From Phocaeicola sp. (GTDB lineage: Bacteria > Bacteroidota > Bacteroidia > Bacteroidales > Bacteroidaceae): 64,000 nucleotides of DNA. Below the pieces are notes generated by a model that saw only the letters and a list, made by a program, of their open reading frames with translations, was not told the origin of the DNA and did not search any database. The DNA is taken from contig JALEQJ010000006.1 in the NCBI GenBank assembly GCA_022764505.1, forward strand, positions 17,492 to 81,491. The letters are read 5' to 3'. A program made the translations under genes and the position numbers. Positions 8,764-19,264 of this stretch are shown here, in pieces; position 1 is the stretch's first letter, and the number at the start of each line of letters is the position of its first letter.

Positions 8764-9862
8764 TTCTGGGGGAATGGAACGAGTATTGGCAAACAAAGCC
8801 AATTACTGGGTGAAACATGGTCATAATGTCTTTATTGTAACGACGGAGCAAAAGGGACGTACTCCTTTTTTTGCTTTAGATGAGCGTATAAAGTGCTATG
8901 ATTTAGACATAGGTTACGAAGATAATAATGGCTCCAATTTCCTAAAAAAACTGCTTCAATACCCTTATAAACAGTTTCTACATAAGAGAAGGTTAGCTCG
9001 TCTGCTACATACACTAAAAGCTGATATTGTAGTGTCAATGTTTTGTAATGAAACCTCATTCCTACCTTCTATAAAAGATGGGAGCAAAAAGGTTTTGGAA
9101 ATACATTTTTCAAAATTCAAGAGGCTTCAGTATGGTAGGACAGGAATCTGGAAATGGGCAGATAAATGGCGTACTTATTCAGATGAAGGAGCAGTGAAAC
9201 GTTTTCATAAGTTTGTTGTGCTTACAGCAGAAGATGCTACTTATTGGGGAAATCTCTCTAATATCAGTGTGATTCCCAATGCACGCACTTTCTCTCCTAT
9301 GCTAATCTCTCCACTTACAGAGAAAAAAGTGATTGCAATAGGTCGTTATAGTGAGCAAAAAGGTTTTGATAGGTTAATCCGTATTTGGGCTAAAGTCTGC
9401 GAAAAACGTTCAGATTGGCACTTAGATATAGTAGGGCATGGTGAACTGAAAGAACAACTACAAAAGCAAATCGTATCTCTTGGTATGGTGTCTCAAATTA
9501 CCTTGAAACCATCTACTAAGGACGTACAGCAAATATATGCACAGGCTTCTATTTTAGCCCTAACTTCTCGATACGAAGGTTTGCCTATGGTATTATTAGA
9601 GGCACAAGCTTTCGGACTTCCTATTGTTTCCTATGCTTGTAAATGTGGTCCACGAGATATAGTTTCTCATAGAGAGAATGGTTATTTGATAGAAGAGGAT
9701 AGAGAAGAAGAATTTGTCTCTGCATTGCTATCACTGATGGACAATATAGAGATGAGAAAGAATATGGGTGAGAAAGCACTTGCAGCATCAGAACAATATG
9801 CAGAGGATATTGTTATGCAGAGATGGGAGGATTTATTTATCAATCTATTGTCAATGAAGTAG
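8729..9862 (+). CDS. Glycosyltransferase family 4 protein
   Basis: A 377-residue GT-B fold retaining glycosyltransferase. The N-terminal domain starts MKIVYCIAGTYNSGGMERVL, where the Gly-rich GGMER loop is typical of GT4. The C-terminal domain has AIGRYSEQKGFDRLI near residue 200 and the E-x7-E region SRYEGLPMVLLEAQAFGLP near 282, which binds the nucleotide sugar. The start overlaps the polymerase-like gene by 35 bases, but the next ATG would delete the first beta strand and glycine loop. The adjacent gene starts 2 bases after its stop. Confidence 0.93.
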   Translation: MKIVYCIAGTYNSGGMERVLANKANYWVKHGHNVFIVTTEQKGRTPFFALDERIKCYDLDIGYEDNNGSNFLKKLLQYPYKQFLHKRRLARLLHTLKADIVVSMFCNETSFLPSIKDGSKKVLEIHFSKFKRLQYGRTGIWKWADKWRTYSDEGAVKRFHKFVVLTAEDATYWGNLSNISVIPNARTFSPMLISPLTEKKVIAIGRYSEQKGFDRLIRIWAKVCEKRSDWHLDIVGHGELKEQLQKQIVSLGMVSQITLKPSTKDVQQIYAQASILALTSRYEGLPMVLLEAQAFGLPIVSYACKCGPRDIVSHRENGYLIEEDREEEFVSALLSLMDNIEMRKNMGEKALAASEQYAEDIVMQRWEDLFINLLSMK

Positions 9863-9863
9863 T

Positions 9864-10970
9864 ATGAAGAAAACGATAGTCATATCAGCGGTAAATCTCC
9901 GCAAAGGAGGAACACTTACCATATTGAGAAGTTGTCTTTCTTATTTATCTACCTTGGCGGCAGGAGGTGATTATCGTATTGTAGCTTTGGTACACTTGCG
10001 TAACTTAGCAGACTTCCCACATATAGAATATATAGAGATTCCTTGGGCGATAGAAGGCTGGGGGAAACGTTTATGGTGTGAGTATGTTACTATGAATAGT
10101 ATCTCTAAAGAGTTGGGTGATATAGACCTTTGGCTTTCATTGCACGATACTACTCCAAGAGTAAAGGCACGTAGACAAGCTGTTTATTGTCAGACATCTT
10201 TCCCTTTCTATAAGTGGAAATGGAGAGATTTACGCTTTGATTATAAAGTCCCTTTATTTGCTATGTTTACTCGGTATGCCTATCGTATCAATATCCATAG
10301 AAATCATTATCTCATAGTGCAACAAGAATGGTTGAGAAAAGGTTTCTCTCAAATGTTCTCATTACCGTATGAACGATTTATTGTAGCACCTCCGGAACGT
10401 AAAGCTATTTCTGAACAACCTACCGTACAGAGAAGCAGTGTCTACACTTTCTTTTACGCCTCTACGGCAGATTGTCATAAAAATTTTGAAACACTGTGTC
10501 GTGCTGCAGAAATGTTGGAAGCAGAAGTGGGAAATGGACAGTTTCAGGTTATTCTTACACTTTCTGGTACAGAGAACAAGTATGCACACTGGTTGTATAA
10601 GAAATGGGGTAGTGTAGCGTCAATAAAGTTTGCGGGTTTTATGAATAAGCAAACCTTGTTTGATACTTATGCTCAAACGGATTGTTTTGTTTTCCCTTCT
10701 CAAATAGAAACTTGGGGCTTACCTATTTCCGAATTTATGGCTTATGAAAAGCCTATGTTATTATCGGATCTTCCTTATGCATATGAAACAACTGCAGGTA
10801 GTAAACACACAGCATTTTTCCCTTCCGGAGATGCCAATGCACTGAAACAAGAGATGAAAAAACTCTTGACGGGAGATGAAAGTAGTTTGAGAAGCGTGAA
10901 AAAGACTCCAATAGCAGAGCCTACAGTAGATAGTTGGGCTGATTTATTCTCAAAGCTCCTTGCAGAATGA
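9864..10970 (+). CDS. Glycosyltransferase family 4-like protein
   Basis: A 368-residue GT-B fold protein. VISAVNLRKGGTLTILRSCL at the N-terminus and FVFPSQIETWGLPISEFMAY near residue 273 (donor-binding E-x7-E region) place it in the GT4 group. It is divergent from the previous GT4, so this is not a recent duplication. It overlaps the following acyltransferase by 4 bases (ATGA). It probably acts on the same surface glycan in the cytoplasm at the inner membrane. Confidence 0.88.
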   Translation: MKKTIVISAVNLRKGGTLTILRSCLSYLSTLAAGGDYRIVALVHLRNLADFPHIEYIEIPWAIEGWGKRLWCEYVTMNSISKELGDIDLWLSLHDTTPRVKARRQAVYCQTSFPFYKWKWRDLRFDYKVPLFAMFTRYAYRINIHRNHYLIVQQEWLRKGFSQMFSLPYERFIVAPPERKAISEQPTVQRSSVYTFFYASTADCHKNFETLCRAAEMLEAEVGNGQFQVILTLSGTENKYAHWLYKKWGSVASIKFAGFMNKQTLFDTYAQTDCFVFPSQIETWGLPISEFMAYEKPMLLSDLPYAYETTAGSKHTAFFPSGDANALKQEMKKLLTGDESSLRSVKKTPIAEPTVDSWADLFSKLLAE

Positions 10971-11887
10971 AAACGGCTTTATTTCCTAAAGAGCATACCT
11001 TTTGGCTGAAAGGTATTTTAGCTATGATGATTGTATGCTCCCATTTATCTTATGCTACAGATATTCTTGCTTTTTCTCTGCTAAATAAAGTAGGAACTAC
11101 AGTGGTAGCCCTCTTTCTTTTCATCAGTGGTTATGGGTTAATGTACTCTTTTATGAGTTCCGGAACTCATTTTTTATCCCAAATGCCTCAAAGAATATGG
11201 AATATCTTTCTCCCTATGCTGGTAGCTACGCTTGTATATTTTCTATGGTGCTATTTAGATGGAAAAGCTATAGAGACGAGTATCTTAAGTAGTTTGTTGT
11301 ATGAAGGTAAAACGCCTCTTCCTAATGCGTGGTTTATCTTCGTGTTATTGTATAACTATATTCTTTTCGGACTTTTATTTCGGTACTGCTCTTCTCGTTC
11401 TTATGCTATCTTGGGAATAGGAGTGGGGAATCTACTTTTTGTTCTTTGGGCTATAGCGCATACTTACGAAAGGGCTTGGTGGGCTTGTGCGTTTTCTCTC
11501 TTGACAGGTATGCTTTATGCGTATAGAGGAGAAATATGGTTTACGATGCTCCGTCGTAAATGGATTACTTTTTGTTTATGTACAATAGTGATGCTATGTT
11601 ATGCTTTCAGAGCTCATTGCGAATATCTCATTATAATAGCGCATTGTATCTTACCTTTGCTCATTGTGGTTTGGTTGCGTTTCTTCGTATTACCTACAGG
11701 AAAGGTTCTGAACTTCCTTTCAATCTATTCTTATGAGATATATTTAGTACACGGTATTTTCATTTCTTTGTTGAGAGGTAATACCCTTTTTATAGCATCG
11801 GATTATCTCTATTCAATTCTTGTAATTTCCTGTTCTTGCATAGCAGCTTATTTGTTACAAGTATCTCTGAAGAGGTTGAAAATATAA
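10967..11887 (+). CDS. Acyltransferase 3 family membrane protein (second copy)
   Basis: This 306-residue membrane protein has about nine helices. The N-terminal LKGILAMMIVCSHLSY carries the conserved His of helix 1, and FLFISGYGLMYSF follows near residue 47, both acyltransferase 3 hallmarks. It is shorter than the first copy (357 aa) and differs throughout, so the two probably have separate acceptors. It ends the glycan cluster directly before a bidirectional terminator. Acetylation of an O-antigen or capsule sugar is the likeliest role, but this is inference. Confidence 0.85.
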   Translation: MKTALFPKEHTFWLKGILAMMIVCSHLSYATDILAFSLLNKVGTTVVALFLFISGYGLMYSFMSSGTHFLSQMPQRIWNIFLPMLVATLVYFLWCYLDGKAIETSILSSLLYEGKTPLPNAWFIFVLLYNYILFGLLFRYCSSRSYAILGIGVGNLLFVLWAIAHTYERAWWACAFSLLTGMLYAYRGEIWFTMLRRKWITFCLCTIVMLCYAFRAHCEYLIIIAHCILPLLIVVWLRFFVLPTGKVLNFLSIYSYEIYLVHGIFISLLRGNTLFIASDYLYSILVISCSCIAAYLLQVSLKRLKI

Positions 11888-11934
11888 GAGGGATAGTCTT
11901 CTCTTCCTGTTTATAAGAAGGTAAACTATCCCTC
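11888..11934. terminator. Bidirectional terminator between glycan cluster and clpB
   Basis: GAGGGATAGT...ACTATCCCTC forms a perfect 10-bp stem, with further pairing inside (TTC/GAA). A T-rich run follows on the plus side (TTATTTTTAAT). It lies between two converging genes. Confidence 0.8.
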
Positions 11935-11955
11935 TGAGATTATTTTTAATCCTTT

Positions 11956-14550
11956 TTAGTTGCTGAATGTGAGTACTCCATATTTTACTCCTATTTTTAT
12001 AGGTAGGTTCTTTTGTAAATCTTGAGATAGAATTTGCTTGGAGAGTTCGTTGAGCAGTAGTTTTTGGATAACTCTCTTCACCGGTCTTGCACCAAATTCC
12101 GGATCATATCCTTTTTCTGCCAACAAATCAATGGCTTCTTCCGATAATTCCAAGATAATACCATTTTTAGCCAAAGTAGAAGAAACTCCTTGAATTTGCA
12201 ATTTCACAATCTGCTTTATCTCTGCTTCATTGAGAGGTAAGAACATAATCGTTTCATCTATTCTATTCAAAAACTCTGGTCGCATAGTCTTCTTGAGCAT
12301 ATTGAATACCTCTTCTTTTACTTCTTCTATCCAAGTTTCACGTTGAGTCTTCGTAGTACGCAGCTGTTCTACTCTCTGCTGTATATAAGAACTACCCAAA
12401 TTGGAAGTCATAATGATAATCGTATTCTTGAAATTGACAGTTCTACCTTTATTATCAGTGAGTCGTCCATCGTCCAGTACTTGTAGCAAAATATTGAATA
12501 CATCGGGGTGTGCTTTCTCTATTTCGTCAAAGAGCAGAACAGAGTATGGTTTACGTCTGATGGCTTCTGTGAGCTGTCCGCCTTCATCATACCCTACATA
12601 TCCCGGAGGTGCTCCTACGAGACGAGATACAGTATGCTTTTCTTGATACTCGCTCATATCTATGCGTGTCATAAGAGATTCGTCATCAAATAAAGTTTCT
12701 GCCAAAGCTTTTGCCAATTCTGTTTTTCCTACTCCCGTAGTACCAAGGAAGATGAAAGAGCCTATGGGTCGTTTATTGTCTTGTAGCCCTGTTCTACTTC
12801 TGCGCACAGCATCTGCTGTAGCTATGATGGCTTCATCTTGTCCTATCACTCGTTTATGCAATTCTTCTTCCAGATGTAACAGTTTTTCTCTTTCGCTTTG
12901 TAGCATCTTACTTACAGGGATACCTGTCCAGCGTGATACTATGTCTGCTATATCTTCTGCCGTTACTTCTTCTCGTATGATGGCATTACTTCCTTGCTGT
13001 GCTTTCAATTCTTCTTGAATGCGACTTATTTCAGCTTCATTTTCTTGCAGTTTTCCATATCTTATTTCTGCTACACGAGCATAATCTCCATTTCTTTCTG
13101 CATTTTCTGCTTCAAATTTTAAGTGCTCATTTTCTTGTTTTATATCTTGAATGCGAGCTACCAATTTTTTTTCTCCTTGCCACTTTGCTCTATAAGTACT
13201 AACTTGTTCTTTTAAGTGTGCAATTTCTTTTTGTAGTTCATTGAGCTTGTTTTCGTCTTTCTCTCGTTTGATGGCTTCTCGTTCTATTTCCAATTGTTTC
13301 AGACGTCTTTCTACTTCGTCCAACTCTTCCGGTAAAGAATCTCGTTCCATACGAAGACGGGCTGCAGCTTCGTCCATTAGGTCTATGGCTTTATCCGGTA
13401 AGAAACGCTCAGTGATATACCTATGGCTCATCTCTACAGCAGCTATTATAGCTTCGTCTTTGATACGTACCTGATGATGGTTTTCGTATCGTTCTTTGAG
13501 ACCACGTAGGATAGAAATAGAGCTTTGTACATCCGGCTCATCTACCATAACCATTTGGAAACGACGTTCTAAAGCTTTGTCCTTTTCAAAATACTTCTGA
13601 TATTCATCTAAGGTCGTAGCTCCTATACTTCTCAGCTCTCCACGTGCCAAAGCCGGCTTCAATATATTGGCAGCGTCCATAGCTCCTTCTCCTTTTCCTG
13701 CTCCTACGAGAGTATGGATTTCGTCTATGAACAAAATGATTTCTCCTTCTGCTTGTTTTACTTCATTGATTACAGATTTCAGTCTTTCTTCAAATTCTCC
13801 TTTGTACTTTGCACCGGCTATGAGTGCACCCATATCCAAGGAATACAGACGTTTATTCTTGAGATTTTCCGGAACATCTCCTCTCAATATACGTTGTGCC
13901 AAACCTTCTACGATAGCAGTCTTTCCTGTTCCAGGTTCTCCTATAAGAATAGGATTGTTCTTGGTTCTTCTGCTCAGGATTTGTAATACACGGCGTATTT
14001 CTTCGTCTCTGCCTATTACAGGATCCAATTTTCCTTGTTGTGCCGAAGTGATCAAATCTATAGCATACTTGTTCAGTGCTTGATAGGTGTCCTCGTTATT
14101 CATAGAAGTAGCCCGTTGTCCATTGCGAAGCTCTTTAATGGTAGCCCTCAAGCCTGCACTTGTCAATCCTTTTTCTTTTAGTAAGGAACTGACAGAGTGA
14201 TTACTTTCTACGAGTGCCAACAATAATAACTCTATCGTTACATATTCATCGTTCAATTCTTTGGAAAGGGTAGAAGCTTTCTGCAAAGTTTCATTACCGG
14301 ATCTGCCTAAGTAAGGTTCTTCTCCTGTAACCTTAGGCATAGTAGAAATTCTTTTTACGATTTCTTTTTCTAACTCCTGTTTGTTCACTTCATTCTTCCC
14401 GAGCAAGAATGAAATACTTTCTGTATCTGTAGCCAATACACCATATAGCAAATGTTCTGCTTCTATGACTTGTTGTTGGTTTTGCTGTGCATATTGTATG
14501 GCTTTTTGTACAGCCTCTTGAGATTTTATAGTAAAATTGTTCAGATTCAT
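11956..14550 (-). CDS. clpB: ATP-dependent chaperone ClpB
   Basis: This 864-residue AAA+ disaggregase works with DnaK to rescue aggregated proteins. Its domains are the Clp N-domain (about 1-145), NBD1 with Walker [14 protein letters not shown] (about 203) and Walker [11 protein letters not shown], the long coiled-coil middle domain (about 400-520), and NBD2 with [14 protein letters not shown] (about 602) and [13 protein letters not shown]. Pore-loop [12 protein letters not shown] and GYVGYDEGG are present. Length is normal. I saw no TAnnTTTG box or CIRCE element in the short upstream region, so its heat-shock control is not evident from sequence. The plus-strand ORFs opposite it are shadows. 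Confidence 0.98.
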   Translation of the reverse strand: MNLNNFTIKSQEAVQKAIQYAQQNQQQVIEAEHLLYGVLATDTESISFLLGKNEVNKQELEKEIVKRISTMPKVTGEEPYLGRSGNETLQKASTLSKELNDEYVTIELLLLALVESNHSVSSLLKEKGLTSAGLRATIKELRNGQRATSMNNEDTYQALNKYAIDLITSAQQGKLDPVIGRDEEIRRVLQILSRRTKNNPILIGEPGTGKTAIVEGLAQRILRGDVPENLKNKRLYSLDMGALIAGAKYKGEFEERLKSVINEVKQAEGEIILFIDEIHTLVGAGKGEGAMDAANILKPALARGELRSIGATTLDEYQKYFEKDKALERRFQMVMVDEPDVQSSISILRGLKERYENHHQVRIKDEAIIAAVEMSHRYITERFLPDKAIDLMDEAAARLRMERDSLPEELDEVERRLKQLEIEREAIKREKDENKLNELQKEIAHLKEQVSTYRAKWQGEKKLVARIQDIKQENEHLKFEAENAERNGDYARVAEIRYGKLQENEAEISRIQEELKAQQGSNAIIREEVTAEDIADIVSRWTGIPVSKMLQSEREKLLHLEEELHKRVIGQDEAIIATADAVRRSRTGLQDNKRPIGSFIFLGTTGVGKTELAKALAETLFDDESLMTRIDMSEYQEKHTVSRLVGAPPGYVGYDEGGQLTEAIRRKPYSVLLFDEIEKAHPDVFNILLQVLDDGRLTDNKGRTVNFKNTIIIMTSNLGSSYIQQRVEQLRTTKTQRETWIEEVKEEVFNMLKKTMRPEFLNRIDETIMFLPLNEAEIKQIVKLQIQGVSSTLAKNGIILELSEEAIDLLAEKGYDPEFGARPVKRVIQKLLLNELSKQILSQDLQKNLPIKIGVKYGVLTFSN

Positions 14551-14690
14551 ACGCTTTAATTTTATGATTGATATTTACTACCGAAGCTCAAAAACGGAAC
14601 CATTCATAAAATGATGTGGTTTATTGTCAAAAAGTCATACTAATATACATTTTTCTGTCTTAAAGTCAGTTGTTAGTATCTTGCGTATGC

Positions 14691-14722
14691 AAAAAAGGCG
14701 TACCCTTAATGGATACGCCTTA
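14691..14722 (-). terminator. Intrinsic terminator of the fumarase gene
   Basis: Read on the minus strand, AAGGCGTATC-cattaa-GGGTACGCCTT is followed by TTTTG. It lies about 20 bases past the fumarase stop codon. Confidence 0.82.
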
Positions 14723-14743
14723 ATATGCGAGAATAATGTAAAA

Positions 14744-16378
14744 TTACTTCTTAGCAGAATTTTGGATTTGCTTGAAGAAATCATTTCCCTTATTATCTAC
14801 GAGGATAAATGCAGGGAAGTCTTCTACACGTATTTTCCAAATAGCTTCCATACCGAGTTCCGGATACTCTACACATTCTATGCTCTTTATGTTGTTTTGT
14901 GCCAAGATAGCAGCAGGACCACCTATAGAACCCAAGTAGAAACCTCCGTACTTCTTACAAGCATCTGTTACTGCTTGACTACGGTTACCTTTAGCCAACA
15001 TAATCATAGAACCTCCATAAGATTGGAACAAGTCTACATAAGAATCCATACGTCCGGCAGTAGTAGGACCCATAGAACCACAAGCCATACCTGTAGGAGT
15101 TTTAGCAGGACCTGCATAATAGATAGGGTGGTCTTTGATGTATTGTGGAAGACCTTCGCCTTTGTCTATGCGTTCTTTGAGTTTTGCGTGTGCAATATCT
15201 CTTCCCACGATAATGGTACCATTGAGTGATAGGCGAGTGGATACCGGGTGTTTATCCAATTCTGCCAAAATTTCTTTCATTGGCTTATCCAAATCTATTT
15301 TCACCACATTTCCTTCTCCTGCTTGACGGAGCTCTGCAGGAATTAGTTCACCCGGATTACTATCCAGTTTTTCTATCCAGATACCATCTTTATTGATTTT
15401 GCAACGAACATTTCTGTCTGCCGAACAAGAAACTCCCAATCCTACGGGACAAGAAGCACCGTGACGTGGCAAACGGATAATACGGATATCGTGTGCATAA
15501 TATTTTCCACCGAATTGAGCTCCCAATCCTACACGGTGAGATTCTTCCAATACTTGTTTCTCCAGTTCTATATCGCGGAAAGCACGACCATATTCATTTC
15601 CTGTGGTAGGTAAATTATCGTAGAAACGAGTAGAAGCGAGTTTTACAGTAAGCAAGTTCTTTTCTGCAGAAGTACCACCAATCACAAACGCTACGTGATA
15701 AGGAGGACAAGCTGCTGTACCCAGTGTCTTGAGTTTTTCTACCAAGAAAGGTACCAATGTTCCGGGATTGAGGATAGCCTTTGTTTCTTGGTATAAATAG
15801 GTCTTATTGGCAGAACCACCACCTTTTGTTACACATAAGAACTCGTATTCCATACCTTGTGTAGCTTCTATATCTATCTGCGCAGGGAGGTTACAACGAG
15901 TATTTACCTCATCGTACATATTCAAAGGAGCATTTTGAGAGTATCTGAGGTTTTCTTCTGTATAAGTCTTATAGACACCCAGTGAGAGAGCTTCTTCATC
16001 GCAATATCCGGTCCAAACTTGTTGTCCTTTTTCTCCGTGTATGATGGCTGTACCTGTGTCTTGACAGAAAGGAAGAACGCCTTTTGCCGCCACTTCGGCA
16101 TTACGCAGGAATGTGAGTGCCACATATTTATCGTTTTCGCTGGCTTCTGGGTCGTGTAGTATCTTGGCTACCTGTTCATTGTGTGAACGTCTTAGCATAA
16201 AAGATACATCACGGAATGCTGCATTCGCCATAGCGGTGAGCCCTTCTTTTTCAATTTTCAAGATGGGTTTTCCCTCAAATTCGCTTACAGATACATAATC
16301 TTTGGTAAGCAAGTAATACTCTGTAGTATCGTGCCCGTGTTCAAACATAGGTTGATACTTAAATTCGGGTGTTGCCAT
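14744..16378 (-). CDS. Class I fumarate hydratase (Fe-S)
   Basis: A 544-residue class I fumarase, with alpha and beta domains fused as in FumA/FumB, interconverting fumarate and malate with a [4Fe-4S] cluster. Visible features are [14 protein letters not shown] near residue 105 (cluster Cys), the Cys-containing [17 protein letters not shown] near 440, and [14 protein letters not shown] near 485. The ORF track starts at 16411 with a TTG codon. That codon overlaps a TATCTTTG -7 box at 16416-16409, so the ATG at 16378 ([10 protein letters not shown]) is the better start. In Bacteroidales this enzyme serves the reductive branch of the TCA cycle leading to succinate. Confidence 0.95.
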   Translation of the reverse strand: MATPEFKYQPMFEHGHDTTEYYLLTKDYVSVSEFEGKPILKIEKEGLTAMANAAFRDVSFMLRRSHNEQVAKILHDPEASENDKYVALTFLRNAEVAAKGVLPFCQDTGTAIIHGEKGQQVWTGYCDEEALSLGVYKTYTEENLRYSQNAPLNMYDEVNTRCNLPAQIDIEATQGMEYEFLCVTKGGGSANKTYLYQETKAILNPGTLVPFLVEKLKTLGTAACPPYHVAFVIGGTSAEKNLLTVKLASTRFYDNLPTTGNEYGRAFRDIELEKQVLEESHRVGLGAQFGGKYYAHDIRIIRLPRHGASCPVGLGVSCSADRNVRCKINKDGIWIEKLDSNPGELIPAELRQAGEGNVVKIDLDKPMKEILAELDKHPVSTRLSLNGTIIVGRDIAHAKLKERIDKGEGLPQYIKDHPIYYAGPAKTPTGMACGSMGPTTAGRMDSYVDLFQSYGGSMIMLAKGNRSQAVTDACKKYGGFYLGSIGGPAAILAQNNIKSIECVEYPELGMEAIWKIRVEDFPAFILVDNKGNDFFKQIQNSAKK

Positions 16379-16408
16379 AATTCTTTGTAATAAAATGTTA
16401 GTTGTGGA

Positions 16409-16416
16409 CAAAGATA
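16409..16416 (-). promoter_or_regulatory. Promoter -7 box of the fumarase gene
   Basis: TATCTTTG on the minus strand matches TAnnTTTG and lies 30 bases upstream of the ATG at 16378. It decides the gene start, because the longer ORF would begin inside the promoter. No good -33 TTTG is visible. Confidence 0.55.
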
Positions 16417-16507
16417 AAAAGTAAATATACTTCCTCCTAAGCCTTTCCTTTCTTATTTGTAGAAGAAAAGTAGAATAGTAGCTTTTTCAATGTGTAAATG
16501 TAACTAT

Positions 16508-16573
16508 GGTTTACATATTCCGTACCACAGTTTATATAAACTTCCAGTAGAGTTTATGTAAACCGGGGTACGA
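16508..16573. repeat. Intergenic array of about 22-bp units, GTTTATATAAAC family
   Basis: Three units lie head to tail. The 12-bp elements GTTTACATATTC (16509), GTTTATATAAAC (16530) and GTTTATGTAAAC (16552) are spaced 21 and 22 bases apart and separated by variable 10-base stretches. The second is a perfect palindrome and the third nearly so. The array lies between mutS2 (ending) and the fumarase promoter. The same element with the same period recurs at 45481-45588, including a shared GTTTATATAAACTTCCA in opposite orientation. Function unknown. Confidence 0.75.
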
Positions 16574-16634
16574 AATAGAGATAATGATGTTTTTTATGAA
16601 GAAGTATGCCTGTTATTTTTACAAAATATGAGAA

Positions 16635-19112
16635 TTATAGATCTACTACAGTAATTCCTGCTCCACCGAACTGTACGTGTTCATCTTCGTAATGAGAAAC
16701 ACCCGATACCGTAGATAAATACTGTCTAATGAGGGTGCGCAGAATGCCTGTGCCTGTTCCGTGCAGAATACGTACTCGTTTTACACCTATGAGTAGAGCA
16801 TCGTCTATAAAGTAGGTAATGGCACGTATGGCTTCATCTCCTCTCATTCCTCTTACATCTATGTCTTGCTTGAAGTTGAGTTTTTTATCGTACATCTGAT
16901 TGTGGGTTTCCACGCTGATGAAAGTAGCTGCTTTTGCAAATTTTTCTTCTTTGGGAGCTTCTGCGTGTTCCAATCTATCCAAATTGACAGAAGTCTTCAT
17001 TTCTCCAAATGCTACAATAGCTTTTTTCTGACCCAACTCCAATACTTTTCCTGTGGTATTCTGTCCTTTAATTCGCACGAATCCTCCTACTGCAATAGGA
17101 GGTGTTTCTACGATGCGAGTAGCTGGGACTACTTGTTGATTTTTTTTCTCTTTTTTCTTAGCCTTTCGCTCTAAAATTTTCTCTAATTCTCTCTGATGCT
17201 TCTCTTTCTTTTTCTCTTCTCCAAGAAGCATTTCTTGCTGAAAACTTGCAAGAGACTGGCGTAGTTCTTTGGTTTTCTCTCTTTCTGCTTGCGCCTCTTT
17301 AATGCCTCGTATCGTGTTTTCTATCTTGGCATTGGCTTCTTTCAGTAGTGATGTGGCTTTCTCTTGAGTTTCTTTTAATATAGTCTTTTTCTCTTCTTTG
17401 AGGGCAGAAAGCTTAAGCTCGTATTCAGCAATGGTTTCCTCCATTCTTTTCTCTTTCTGCCTGATACTTTGCCTCTTGTTTTCCCAATACTTCTTGTCCC
17501 TTACGATGTCTTGTAAGTACTTATCGGATTGGATATAATTTTGTCCTACTATTTCGGAAGCATCGGCAATAATCTCTTCCGGTAACCCTATCTTTCTGGC
17601 AATTTCTACAGCAAAGGAACTACCGGGATTACCTATTTGTAGACGGAAAAGTGCACGCATTTCGTGTCTGTCGTACAGCATAGCCCCATTGATGATGCCC
17701 TCTTGCTCATCTGCATAATGTTTTAAGTTCTGATAGTGTGTAGTGATAATCCCCCAAACACCTCGTTCATTAAATCGTTTGAGAATAGATTCAGCTATAG
17801 CACCACCTATTTGAGGTTCTGTCCCACTTCCAAATTCATCTATGAGTATCATACTACGCTCATTGGCATACCTGAGCGTTTGTTTCATATTGAGTAGGTG
17901 AGAAGAGTAGGTACTAAGGTCGTCTTCTATACTTTGTTCATCACCTATATCTATAAATATGTCTTGGAAAATTCCAGCTTTACTTTGTTCGTGTAATGGA
18001 ATCAATAAACCGGATTGGAGCATATATTGTAATAATCCTACAGTTTTGAGACACACAGATTTTCCACCGGCATTGGGACCGGAAATCAATAAAATTCTCT
18101 GTGTAGCATTTAAGTGAATATCCAATGGTACAATGCTTCTTCCATTCTTTTCTAATGACATACGTAACAATGGGTGAATAGCTTCGTGCCATTCTATGAT
18201 TGTCCTATCCTCCAAAGTTGGCATAGTAGCTTTCATCTCTATAGAGAGCAATGCTTTGGCACGAATAAAATCTATTTCCGCCAAGAAAGACAAAGACTGT
18301 AGAATACCTTCTATATTGGGACGTATTTCTGCGCTACAATCTGTAAGTATCTTAATGATCTCTCTACGCTCTTCTGCTTCCAGTTCACGGATTCTATTGT
18401 TGGCTTCCACTACTTCCGATGGTTCAATAAATACGGTTTTTCCGGTAGCAGACTCATCGTGAATAATTCCTTTGATTTTTCTTTTTAGCCCGGGAGCAAT
18501 AGGAATCACGAGTCTGCCTCCGCGTATGGTAGGTGTAGCATCTTTGTCTACCAATCCTTCACTTTGTGCCGTTCTCAAGATGCGATGCAGATTTTGAGAA
18601 ATACTGCCTGTGGTGGTAGCCAATTCTCTTCGTATTTGTGAGAGGGCAGGAGAGGCATTGTCCTTTATTTTTCCATATTTATCTACTATGCTATCTATCT
18701 TCTTGATGAGGAAAGGAAAGTATTCTATCTCATCGCATAGGGTATATAAATGTGGGTAGAGTGCAGGCTCATCTTCTTTAGGACGTAGAAAATGTACGAT
18801 GTCTTTGATAGTTTCCAATACACGCTTCAATTCGTACAATTCTTTTTCTTCTATATACAAGCCTTCTATTCTTACTCGCTTTAAGGCAGAGCGTACATCG
18901 TAAAAATTTTGATGTGGAAATGCTTCTTCACTCTGAATCAAATTAACAAATTCTGTTACTTGTTTCAGAAGAAACGAGATTTGCTTGTAATCTGTGGAAA
19001 ATGTCATATTCTCAATACGCTCTTCTCCTAAGGTACTTAGACATTTTTGTGCCAAAAGTTTGCGTATTTGGTCAAATCCTAATTTTTCTTCAAAATTCTG
19101 TGGATAAATCAT
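16635..19112 (-). CDS. mutS2: Endonuclease MutS2
   Basis: An 825-residue MutS-family ATPase with a C-terminal Smr nuclease domain. MutS2 proteins suppress recombination or act on stalled, collided ribosomes, depending on species, and are not mismatch-repair proteins. The ATPase core has Walker A GPNAGGKSVCLK near residue 337 and Walker B ILIDEFGSGTEPQ near 418. A long Glu/Lys-rich coiled coil spans about 520-640. The Smr domain holds DVRGMRGDEA near 752 and HGTGTGILR near 785. It lacks the mismatch-recognition domain I of MutS. It is monocistronic by spacing, with a hairpin upstream that ends gnd transcription. Confidence 0.96.
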   Translation of the reverse strand: MIYPQNFEEKLGFDQIRKLLAQKCLSTLGEERIENMTFSTDYKQISFLLKQVTEFVNLIQSEEAFPHQNFYDVRSALKRVRIEGLYIEEKELYELKRVLETIKDIVHFLRPKEDEPALYPHLYTLCDEIEYFPFLIKKIDSIVDKYGKIKDNASPALSQIRRELATTTGSISQNLHRILRTAQSEGLVDKDATPTIRGGRLVIPIAPGLKRKIKGIIHDESATGKTVFIEPSEVVEANNRIRELEAEERREIIKILTDCSAEIRPNIEGILQSLSFLAEIDFIRAKALLSIEMKATMPTLEDRTIIEWHEAIHPLLRMSLEKNGRSIVPLDIHLNATQRILLISGPNAGGKSVCLKTVGLLQYMLQSGLLIPLHEQSKAGIFQDIFIDIGDEQSIEDDLSTYSSHLLNMKQTLRYANERSMILIDEFGSGTEPQIGGAIAESILKRFNERGVWGIITTHYQNLKHYADEQEGIINGAMLYDRHEMRALFRLQIGNPGSSFAVEIARKIGLPEEIIADASEIVGQNYIQSDKYLQDIVRDKKYWENKRQSIRQKEKRMEETIAEYELKLSALKEEKKTILKETQEKATSLLKEANAKIENTIRGIKEAQAEREKTKELRQSLASFQQEMLLGEEKKKEKHQRELEKILERKAKKKEKKNQQVVPATRIVETPPIAVGGFVRIKGQNTTGKVLELGQKKAIVAFGEMKTSVNLDRLEHAEAPKEEKFAKAATFISVETHNQMYDKKLNFKQDIDVRGMRGDEAIRAITYFIDDALLIGVKRVRILHGTGTGILRTLIRQYLSTVSGVSHYEDEHVQFGGAGITVVDL

Positions 19113-19168
19113 AGAACTATGGTCTGTAGCTTCTTTAAGCCACTCTATTGTATAAAAGAAAAAAATAG

Positions 19169-19241
19169 AGACGCTACCACAAAGGAGTAAAGGGTACTAA
19201 TTTTTTTATGAGTACCGCTTATCTACTTTATGATAGCGTCT
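19169..19241 (-). terminator. Terminator-like hairpin after gnd
   Basis: On the minus strand AGACGCTA ... TAGCGTCT encloses a second inner stem (GGTACT...AGTACC), and is followed by CTATTTTTTTCTTTT. It ends the tamB-aguA-aguB-gnd unit ahead of mutS2. The loop is long, so confidence is moderate. Confidence 0.55.
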
Positions 19242-19264
19242 TCTCCCTATGTTATGTAGCTGAA

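Noticed and set aside
12401-14083. Several plus-strand ORFs opposite clpB
   Set aside because: They are antisense shadows of a fully conserved ClpB, rich in Ser/Cys/Arg as expected for reversed codons.
14624-15229. 201-codon plus-strand ORF opposite the fumarase gene
   Set aside because: It runs through the fumarase terminator and coding region and has no family features, so it is an antisense artefact.
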